NCBI GenBank assembly: GCA_900552915.1
Contig: USBS01000060.1
Location: 1-11,121, forward strand
From: an uncultured Sutterella sp.
GTDB lineage: Bacteria; Pseudomonadota; Gammaproteobacteria; Burkholderiales; Burkholderiaceae_F
Direction of reading: 5' to 3'
Length of the DNA stretch: 11,121 bases
Under the pieces are notes generated by a model, which had not been told where the DNA came from, searched no databases, and was given only the letters and a program-made list of their open reading frames with translations. The position numbers and the translations under genes were made by a program. Of the stretch, positions 6,369-11,121 are shown piece after piece; positions within the stretch are counted from its first letter, which is position 1; the number at the start of each line of letters is the position of its first letter.

Positions 6369-7214
6369 ATGACTAAAAACGATGCAATGAAATATCGCTT
6401 CAAGCTTCGCATCTGGCAGTTCGGGCTTTTGGCGGCCATCTTCATCATTTGGTGGGCGCTCACGAAACCGGGCCTCATTCCGGCCTTTGTCTTCGACAAC
6501 GACAACCAGGCGGCGTTCTTTTTCGGTGAACCTCTGGTGATCTTTACCCGCATCTGGGAGTGGTTCGTTGTCAACGCCGACATCTACGCACACCTCTGGA
6601 CAACGCTTGTGGAAACGATCCTTGCTTTTGCCGTGGGAACCGTGACCGGCGGTGCCGTTGGCATGTGGCTGGCTTTGTCGCCATTTGCGGCTGCTGTAGC
6701 CGATCCTTTCATCAAGGGACTCAACTCGATGCCCCGCGTGATTCTCGCGCCGATCTTTGCCGTGTGGTTCGGCCTGGGGATCGCAAGCAAGGTGGCGCTC
6801 GGCGTGACGCTTGTGTTCTTCATCGTCTTTTTCAACGTTTACCAGGGCGTGCGGGAAGTCAATCCCAACGTGCTTGCGTCGGCGCGCATGCTCGGCGCCA
6901 ACCGCTCGCAGCTGCTCAAAAACGTTTATCTGCCTTCAGCCATGAGCTGGGTGTTTTCCTCGCTGCACACCTCGGTCGGCATGGCGTTCGTGGGCGCGGT
7001 CGTCGGCGAATACCTGGGGTCGAGCCACGGCGTGGGCTATTTGATTCTGCAGGCTGAAGGCGTCTTCGACATCAACACCGTGATGGCGGGCATCTTGGTG
7101 CTCACGGCGTTTGCTCTGGTGCTCGACTGGATTGTCGGCATTGTGGAGCGGCGTGCCATGCGCTGGCAGCCCCGTGCGGGGTCATCCACAACTCTCAAAG
7201 GCACCGGCATGTAA
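6369..7214 (+). CDS. NitT/TauT-family ABC transporter permease
   Basis: The 281-aa integral membrane protein has the binding-protein-dependent transport permease pattern. An N-terminal membrane segment (about 17-31) is followed by a hydrophilic stretch and then a cluster of five or more segments (about 83-105, 122-138, 142-158, 196-215, 238-258). The EAA-type cytoplasmic loop that docks on the ATPase is at about 167-190 (NPNVLASARMLGANRSQLLK, then NVYLPSA). GGAGA lies 6 nt before the ATG. The stretch from 36 to 75 is longer and more polar than in short SsuC-like permeases, giving an external loop between the first two segments. It is the last gene of the operon; a strong terminator begins 36 nt after the stop. 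Identity is secure, substrate is not known. Confidence 0.94.
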   Translation: MTKNDAMKYRFKLRIWQFGLLAAIFIIWWALTKPGLIPAFVFDNDNQAAFFFGEPLVIFTRIWEWFVVNADIYAHLWTTLVETILAFAVGTVTGGAVGMWLALSPFAAAVADPFIKGLNSMPRVILAPIFAVWFGLGIASKVALGVTLVFFIVFFNVYQGVREVNPNVLASARMLGANRSQLLKNVYLPSAMSWVFSSLHTSVGMAFVGAVVGEYLGSSHGVGYLILQAEGVFDINTVMAGILVLTAFALVLDWIVGIVERRAMRWQPRAGSSTTLKGTGM

Positions 7215-7231
7215 CCTTTTGGAAAAACCCG

Positions 7232-7442
7232 GCTTTTTGAGGTTTTTCGGACCGTGTTCTTGTGGGAGGACACGGTCTTTTTTCGTTCTGAGGCAGCTTT
7301 GACGAAAACCGGTAAAACTACCGGAAATATTCAACGGTCATGCTGTTTGAGGTTTTCGGATTGCGTCTTGCCCGAGGCGGCGGCCTTTTTTCGTTTTGCG
7401 GTAGTTTTGACAAAAAGCGGTAAAACTACCGGAAATATTCAA
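7232..7442 (+). repeat. Tandem duplication of the operon-end terminator region (two diverged copies, 108-nt period)
   Basis: Copy A (about 7232-7334) and copy B (about 7341-7442) share the same order of blocks: TTTGAGG, then TTTTCGGA, a hairpin region, CTTTTTTCGTT, then AG-TTTTGAC-like sequence. They finish with a 25-bp exact repeat at 7310-7334 and 7418-7442. The repeat contains a small hairpin CCGGTA-AAAC-TACCGG (7309-7324; one pair shorter in copy B). The terminator stem of copy A is well paired, while that of copy B has decayed, although its T-run (7385-7390) remains. Confidence 0.8.
7250..7283 (+). terminator. Intrinsic terminator of the ABC operon
   Basis: GACCGTGTTCT (7250-7260) pairs with AGGACACGGTC (7267-7277), giving 11 bp with one G-U and a 6-nt loop, followed by six T (7278-7283). 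It lies 36 nt after the permease stop. Confidence 0.9.
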
Positions 7443-7462
7443 TGAACATCTGTGCTGTTCGT

Positions 7463-7493
7463 TCGCATGAGCTCAATAGGCTCGCATGAGCTC
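7463..7493 (+). repeat. Two 12-bp direct repeats, 19-nt period
   Basis: TCGCATGAGCTC occurs at 7463-7474 and again at 7482-7493, separated by 7 nt. Each copy includes the palindrome GAGCTC. It could be a pair of protein-binding sites or a remnant of local duplication; no gene start is close by. Confidence 0.6.
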
Positions 7494-7534
7494 GATACGA
7501 GAGGCTCAAATCGAAAAGGAGACGACTTGTACCA

Positions 7535-7830
7535 TCAAGCGACGGTTTTTCTGCAGAGCGGACAGTATGATTCCGTAATCGCTGCTGTCGCGAGACGGAC
7601 TTCTTCTTGTGTAAATCCGCACGCTGCAGCCAAAGCGGCTTGCGGTGCTTTTCGGCCAATCCGTAGAGAGTGATGGCCATGTCGGCAACACCGACGGGTT
7701 CTGGTGGGGCGATATTTTCCGAGGCTTCTATGAGATTCCTTGCGTAAGCAGTGTTGTTGCGGTGAATCGATGCGGCAGTCCTGCCGCATCGACTGAATCC
7801 ATTTGGATTGTCAACGAGTTTAGGAATCTG
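7535..7830 (-). pseudogene. Frameshifted remnant of an unrecognised protein gene
   Basis: On the minus strand two overlapping frames read as one protein if a single base is restored in the A-run at 7652-7649. The first frame, from 7830, includes RTAASIHRNNTAYARNLIEA, then SENIAPPEPVGVADMAI and TLYGLAEK. The second continues APQAALAAACGFTQEEVRLA, then TAAITESYCPLCRKTVA, and ends at the TGA at 7537-7535. The composite is about 98 residues, stop-free and protein-like, with a C-terminal CPLC pair, whereas either frame alone turns to Arg/Ser-rich low-quality sequence after the shift point. No start codon or ribosome site is present and a stop (TAA) precedes it, so the 5' end is missing. I do not recognise the family. 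A chance reading cannot be excluded. Confidence 0.4.
7767..7792. repeat. 26-bp near-perfect palindrome
   Basis: TCGATGCGGCAG (7767-7778) and CTGCCGCATCGA (7781-7792) are perfect inverted repeats separated by 2 nt. No T-run follows on either strand. It lies inside the putative pseudogene, so it may be an inserted palindromic element or a chance structure of the coding sequence. Confidence 0.6.
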
Positions 7831-7850
7831 TTAATGCGACAACCAGCCTG

Positions 7851-7885
7851 AAAAAGAAACACAAGTTGCCGTATCGGCAACTTGT
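7851..7885 (-). terminator. Hairpin with T-rich tail on the minus strand
   Basis: ACAAGTTGCCG (7861-7871) and CGGCAACTTGT (7875-7885) form a perfect 11-bp stem with a 3-nt loop. On the minus strand it is followed by G-TTT-C-TTTTT (7860-7851), which fits an intrinsic terminator. No minus-strand gene now lies upstream of it, so the gene it once served may have been lost, or it is a palindromic repeat. Confidence 0.5.
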
Positions 7886-8110
7886 TGATTCGAACACTCA
7901 ACGCAAGAAAAATTGATGCTTCTGGTCGGGTAAAGCGCGGGTCGCTTAGGAGGAAGGCAGGATAACAAGCAACCGAAAACACACAAAACAAACGAAAAAC
8001 TTTCCTGATAGTCTCAAACCCATCCTTTGGGATGTAAGTTTTTCACGGACAGTGGAATAATCTCGCACTCACGCGCCGCGCAAGCGGCAAATGGAAGCGC
8101 AGACGTAACA
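7886..8110. other. Leader region of the MFS gene, nothing firmly recognised
   Basis: This stretch presumably contains the promoter of the MFS transporter. I see no well-spaced -35/-10 pair. A small hairpin-prone CCCATCC/GGGATG sequence lies at about 8019-8034. A TTG at 8027 is in frame with the transporter, but the residues it would add do not look like protein of this family. Confidence 0.35.
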
Positions 8111-9325
8111 ATGGCCACGATATTTCACAAGTCCTTTGCCAAGACTGACGGCGATTTTCCGCGCCGCGGACTTACATTTCTTGCCGCCACCGGGTGCTTG
8201 ATCAGCACGTTTGTGGCTGCGGCCATCGCCATTCCGATGATGGCTGTATGGCGTGCGGATCTTGCTCTGACGGAATCCGAAACAGCCATAACCGTGGTGA
8301 GCTACTTTGCGGGCTGTGTTCTGACGCTCTTTTTCTTTGCACGACTATCGAACTTCTTCGGCCGCAAACCCATTGTGCTCGCGTCTTTGTTGCTCGGCAT
8401 GGCCGCAAGCCTCATCTACGCCAATGCGATGGGTGCCGAGGCCATCTACATCGGTCGCTTTCTGCAGGGTTTTTCCTGCGGTTTTGCTTCAAGCGCAGCC
8501 ATGTCCTGGGTGGTGGATTCGGCGCCCTTGTCGCGTCCTTGGCTCGGGACGGCTCTGACGGCGGCCGGTCCAAATATCGGCTTGTCGCTCGGAACGCTGA
8601 TTTCCGGTGCGGTGCTCGAAAGCGGGCTACTGACGCCGGCGGGCCTCTTTGACTGCGCCGTAGTGCTTCTGGTAATTTGCGCCGGGCTAGCCTTTGTCTC
8701 GACCGAAACGATGCGCTTCGGAAGCGAGTCTCTCGGCAGCGTTTTCATTCCCAAGATTGCCGTGCCGCAGCGCCTGCGTCTGCGTTTTTTCGCAAGCGCT
8801 ATTGCCTTTATCGGCACCTGGGGCGTCGGCAGCTTCCTGCAGGGCTTTTCTGCGTACTTGAGCTCTGCCGTGTTCGGCTATACCAATGCTCTTTTGGCGG
8901 GTGTCCTTTACTTGGTTTTGATTCTTCCGAATGCCACGATGGGTGTAATTGCCGGCCGCTTTGAGCCGCGCAAGACGCTCACGCGCTCCATGCTGCTTTT
9001 TACCGTATCGGCATTGGTGGCTTTCGGCACTCTGATTTACCCGTCGATTTGTGTGCTTTTGGTGAGCATTGCGTTTACCGGTGCAGGCAACGGTGCGGCT
9101 TGCTCAAGCGGTCTGCGTTTTCTGCTGGCCGATACCAACATTCAGGAACGCGCCGGTGTCATTTCGGCCCTGTATTTGTCTGCTTATGTCGGATCGGTCA
9201 TGCCCAACCTTGTGATTGCCTGCATTCCGGGCGAGGTGACGCAAACGATGATGGCCGTGGGGTTTTATGTGTGGGTGATCGCTTGCTGTTCGGGCGTTCT
9301 GTTCTTCCTGCGTAAAATCCGGTGA
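8111..9325 (+). CDS. Major facilitator superfamily (MFS) transporter
   Basis: From the ATG at 8111 the product is 404 aa, a typical length for a 12-segment MFS carrier in the inner membrane. The first segment starts at about residue 22 (FLAATGCLISTFVAAAIAIP). The loop between segments 2 and 3 has ARLSNFFGRKPIVLAS, matching the MFS motif A region with GRKP. A conserved-type segment IGRFLQGFSCGFASSAAM follows. The second half begins near RLRFFASAIAFIGTWGVGSF. The class resembles drug or metabolite efflux and uptake carriers, but the substrate cannot be read from sequence. GGAAG at 8093-8097 is rather far (13 nt) from the ATG, so the ribosome site is weak. The GNAT gene follows after 55 nt on the same strand and is probably co-transcribed. 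Confidence 0.85.
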   Translation: MATIFHKSFAKTDGDFPRRGLTFLAATGCLISTFVAAAIAIPMMAVWRADLALTESETAITVVSYFAGCVLTLFFFARLSNFFGRKPIVLASLLLGMAASLIYANAMGAEAIYIGRFLQGFSCGFASSAAMSWVVDSAPLSRPWLGTALTAAGPNIGLSLGTLISGAVLESGLLTPAGLFDCAVVLLVICAGLAFVSTETMRFGSESLGSVFIPKIAVPQRLRLRFFASAIAFIGTWGVGSFLQGFSAYLSSAVFGYTNALLAGVLYLVLILPNATMGVIAGRFEPRKTLTRSMLLFTVSALVAFGTLIYPSICVLLVSIAFTGAGNGAACSSGLRFLLADTNIQERAGVISALYLSAYVGSVMPNLVIACIPGEVTQTMMAVGFYVWVIACCSGVLFFLRKIR

Positions 9326-9380
9326 AAGCGATCGTCGGCTATTTTTGTCTCGATCGACTCAAACAACTGGTAGCAAAACT

Positions 9381-10043
9381 ATGACAATTCGCATCCGACC
9401 GGAAACACCTGCCGACTACCGCGAAACCGAAAACCTCGTGCGCGAGGCGTTTTGGAACGTCTACGCGCCCGGTGCAATCGAACATTATCTGCTGCACGTG
9501 ATGCGCGACGCGGAGAATTTTGTCCCCGAACTCGATTTTGTTGCCGAAGAAAACGGCCGCATCGTCGGTCAAGTGGTTTTTATGAAGGCCCGCATCGAGT
9601 GCGACGACGGCTGTTGTCGTGAGGTGCTCAGTCTCGGCCCGATTGCGGTGGAGCCGCCTTTGCAAAAAAGAGGAATCGGGCGAGCGTTGATCGAGCACGG
9701 TGCGGCTGCGGCAGCAAAGCTCGGTTATCAGGCGGTGCTGTTGTGCGGCGATCCGCGTGTTTACGCCAAACTGGGCTTCGAGCCGGCAGAAAAGTACGGC
9801 ATTCGCACGTCGGAAAACAACTACTTTGCCGCGCTGCACGTGCGGCCGCTAAACGGCAATCTACTTGCAGATTACGCAGGCCGCTACTTGGAGGACGCGA
9901 TCTACAACGTCGAGGAAGGGGCGGTCATGGCATTTGATGCTGCGTTTCCTGCCAAGGAAAAATGCACGGACACACCCACACAGCGCCGCCTTATCGAAGT
10001 AATGGCGATGCAGCGGCCTTTTGAGAAAGGCGACAAATCTTAA
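9381..10043 (+). CDS. GNAT family N-acetyltransferase (YhbS/COG3153-like)
   Basis: The 220-aa protein has the GNAT fold for acetyl-CoA-dependent acyl transfer. It opens with IRPETPADYRETENLVREAF (residues 5-24). The acetyl-CoA-binding motif A is LGPIAVEPPLQKRGIGRALI (85-104), with the Q-x-x-G-x-G pyrophosphate loop QKRGIG. LLCGDPRVYAKLGFEPAEKY (121-140) is the GDPxYY-like/LGF motif typical of the YhbS group. I start at the ATG of MTIRIRP; an upstream TTG at 9345 would add 12 residues outside the fold. Its stop codon overlaps the stop region of a small convergent gene by 4 nt. The role of this group is poorly defined (small molecules, antibiotics or protein N-termini). The upstream MFS carrier suggests, without proving, a modification-plus-export pair. 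Confidence 0.88.
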   Translation: MTIRIRPETPADYRETENLVREAFWNVYAPGAIEHYLLHVMRDAENFVPELDFVAEENGRIVGQVVFMKARIECDDGCCREVLSLGPIAVEPPLQKRGIGRALIEHGAAAAAKLGYQAVLLCGDPRVYAKLGFEPAEKYGIRTSENNYFAALHVRPLNGNLLADYAGRYLEDAIYNVEEGAVMAFDAAFPAKEKCTDTPTQRRLIEVMAMQRPFEKGDKS

Positions 10044-10186
10044 GCCGGTACGATCGTGATGATCTGCACGTTGGCCGAACCGTACATCGAAAGGATGATT
10101 TGGCGCGCTTCGTGCGGGTTGTAGGCGCTCACAATTTGCTCGGTGCGACGGCCGTTGACAAGAAATGTACAGCGGTACTGGAGCAT
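10040..10186 (-). CDS. 48-aa small protein, unrecognised
   Basis: This short gene has a perfect Shine-Dalgarno AGGAGG (10197-10192) 5 nt before its ATG, the best ribosome site in the window. The product begins MLQYRCTFLVNGRRTEQIVS and continues AYNPHEARQIILSMYGSANV, then QIITIVPA. This suggests a beta-hairpin, one helix (about 24-35) and a last strand, a compact cytoplasmic beta-beta-alpha-beta fold. A possible -10 element GATAAT lies at 10228-10223 but lacks a clear -35. Transcription from the cytochrome gene upstream should be stopped by the terminator at 10264-10301, so it probably has its own promoter. Its TAA overlaps the end of the acetyltransferase gene by 4 nt in convergent orientation. 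Function is unknown. Confidence 0.75.
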   Translation of the reverse strand: MLQYRCTFLVNGRRTEQIVSAYNPHEARQIILSMYGSANVQIITIVPA

Positions 10187-10263
10187 GGAAGCCTCCTAAA
10201 TTTCGAATGGATCGGCAGGGCGATTATCTCCGAATTGTCTGCCTGAAGCCTATGAGCGCAGAT

Positions 10264-10301
10264 AAAAAAGGCGCCGCCCGATTGACCGGAGCGGCGCCTT
10301 T
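10264..10301 (-). terminator. Intrinsic terminator of the flavoprotein-cytochrome operon
   Basis: AAAGGCGCCGC (10267-10277) and GCGGCGCCTTT (10291-10301) form an 11-bp stem with a 13-nt loop. The minus strand then reads six T (10269-10264). On the plus strand only three T follow, so it mainly serves the cytochrome operon. Confidence 0.9.
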
Positions 10302-10331
10302 ACCAACTGGGTTGTCAGTTGAGAATTGCGA

Positions 10332-10667
10332 TTACTTCTTGGCAGCCTTCTGCTTCAGGGTGAAGTTGTGGCAGCTGTTGCACATCAGCTGGGGCTTAGC
10401 CTGATCAGCCTTGTGGCAGTCTTCGCAATTGACCTTGCCCATGTGGTTGTCATGGGGGTTGGGTTCGAGGTTGGCCGTCTTCTTGCCGAGTTCCTCATAA
10501 GAAACGTGGCACTTCAGGCACTGATTCTTGGTGACGAACCCGTTTTCGGACTTCGGCCACATGCCCTGGTGCTTCTGAGCCAGGGTCTGCTCGGCGGCAG
10601 CAACGGCACCGGCAGCAAACGAGAGGCTCACGGACAGAGCCAACGCGGCGATAAAACTCTTTTTCAT
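10332..10667 (-). CDS. Small periplasmic triheme cytochrome c, partner of the flavoprotein
   Basis: The 111-aa precursor has a Sec signal peptide (MKKSFIAALALSVSLSFAAG, cleavage near AVAAA, about 24) and three CxxCH haem sites: CLKCH (50-54), CEDCH (81-85) and CNSCH (96-100). The pattern NPHDNHMGKVNCEDCH is that of the tetrahaem cytochrome domain of Shewanella-type flavocytochrome c3 and STC. The first haem site of that family is missing here: after LAQKH (29-33) comes GMWPKSENGF instead of CxxCH. The mature protein keeps six histidines (33, 54, 72, 75, 85, 100), exactly enough for three bis-His haems. It would pass electrons from a membrane quinol dehydrogenase to the FAD subunit. The gene follows the flavoprotein by 23 nt, with GGGAGT upstream of the ATG, and is followed by a terminator, so the two form one operon. 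Confidence 0.92.
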   Translation of the reverse strand: MKKSFIAALALSVSLSFAAGAVAAAEQTLAQKHQGMWPKSENGFVTKNQCLKCHVSYEELGKKTANLEPNPHDNHMGKVNCEDCHKADQAKPQLMCNSCHNFTLKQKAAKK

Positions 10668-10690
10668 TTTCTGTTACTCCCGGTGATTGA

Positions 10691-11121
10691 TTACTTCTTA
10701 GCCTTGGCCTTCTTTGCACGGTTGGCCATTTCGACACCGGCCACACGGCCGAACACCGTAGCGGCACCGAGCTGAGCACCACCGGCGTAGTTGTGGAAGA
10801 AGATGCCGCCGGCGGAGTTGCCTGCTGCGTAAAGACCCGGGATGCTCTTGCCGTCCAGGCTCTGGATCTCGGTCTTGGTGTTGATCAACGGGCCGCCGAA
10901 CGTGGCCGTCATGCCGCCCTGAAGCGGAACAGCATAGAACGGAGCCTTGGCGATCGGATGGGGCTTCTTGTAGGTGCAGGGCGGGTTCATTTCGCCGAGC
11001 TTGCCGGCCTTCATCTTTTCGTTGTATTCGTCGACGAGCTTCTTGATCTTTTCAGCGGGCAGACCGACCTGCTTGCAGAGCTCTTCGATCGTGTCGGCCT
11101 TGCCGTAGGGGTTGTTCAGGC
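10691..11121 (-). CDS. FAD-dependent reductase/dehydrogenase of the fumarate reductase-KstD superfamily, C-terminal part (partial)
   Basis: About 143 C-terminal residues are visible; the gene begins beyond the right edge. The end of the FAD_binding_2 domain is clear: APFYAVPLQGGMTATFGGPL, then an INTKTEIQSLDG segment, SIPGLYAAGNSAGGIFFHNY and AGGAQLGAATVFGRVAGVEM. The PGLYAAG motif contacts FAD, and the helix containing VFGRVAG closes the fold. The tail is Lys/Ala-rich. The form AGNSAGG-FFHNYAGGA is unlike classical fumarate reductases and closer to the diverse flavoproteins that reduce or oxidise other enoates, 3-ketosteroids or tricarballylate. The catalytic residues are not in the window, so the substrate is unknown. 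With the cytochrome next door it is very probably the catalytic subunit of a periplasmic respiratory reductase. Confidence 0.85.
   Translation of the reverse strand, partial: LNNPYGKADTIEELCKQVGLPAEKIKKLVDEYNEKMKAGKLGEMNPPCTYKKPHPIAKAPFYAVPLQGGMTATFGGPLINTKTEIQSLDGKSIPGLYAAGNSAGGIFFHNYAGGAQLGAATVFGRVAGVEMANRAKKAKAKK

Noticed and set aside
5679..6593. Minus-strand open frame of 304 codons opposite the ATPase and permease
   Set aside because: Its reverse strand carries all ABC ATPase motifs in order; this frame has none of its own.
8027..8110. N-terminal extension of the MFS transporter from a TTG at 8027
   Set aside because: The 28 extra residues are polar and unlike an MFS N-terminus; the ATG at 8111 gives the usual length.

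Overview
The window looks like chromosome of an anaerobic or microaerophilic betaproteobacterium, most likely Sutterellaceae (Sutterella/Parasutterella-like gut Burkholderiales). This is inferred from the style of its proteins: a Tat-exported enzyme, a split periplasmic flavoprotein plus small multihaem cytochrome c reductase, a NitT/TauT ABC transporter, a perfect FNR box, and GC-rich coding DNA. No rRNA, tRNA, CRISPR or complete mobile element was seen.

Layout. Positions 1-3449 are minus strand: the first 69 codons of a DEDD-type exonuclease-like protein (cut by the window edge), a LOG-family nucleotide phosphoribohydrolase, and a full-length mitochondrial-type aconitase carrying a twin-arginine signal peptide. 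Upstream of the aconitase, an FNR box and an adjacent 21-bp dyad suggest oxygen-responsive control. A 987-bp divergent intergenic region follows. Its right part (about 4065-4436) looks like a promoter plus a long structured leader. The leader ends in a strong intrinsic terminator 17 nt before the start codon of a substrate-binding protein, and a hairpin loop carries the exact sequence needed to disrupt that terminator. The plus-strand ABC operon runs binding protein, ATPase, permease (4437-7214) and ends in a strong terminator.

Positions 7215-8110 hold no intact gene. They contain a tandem duplication of the terminator region (about 108-bp period), 12-bp direct repeats, a frameshifted gene remnant on the minus strand, and two long perfect hairpins. 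Next come an MFS transporter and a GNAT acetyltransferase (plus strand, probably co-transcribed). A 48-aa small protein gene with a perfect Shine-Dalgarno then lies convergent to and overlapping the GNAT stop. The right edge (minus strand) has the C-terminal part of an FAD-dependent reductase followed by a triheme cytochrome c and a strong terminator.

How it fits together. The cytochrome/flavoprotein pair is a periplasmic respiratory reductase module. The exported aconitase would act in the same compartment, interconverting citrate, cis-aconitate and isocitrate outside the cytoplasm, with an FNR box suggesting anaerobic control. A functional link between the two is speculation. The aconitase with its control region, and the leader of the ABC operon, are the two most unusual items.
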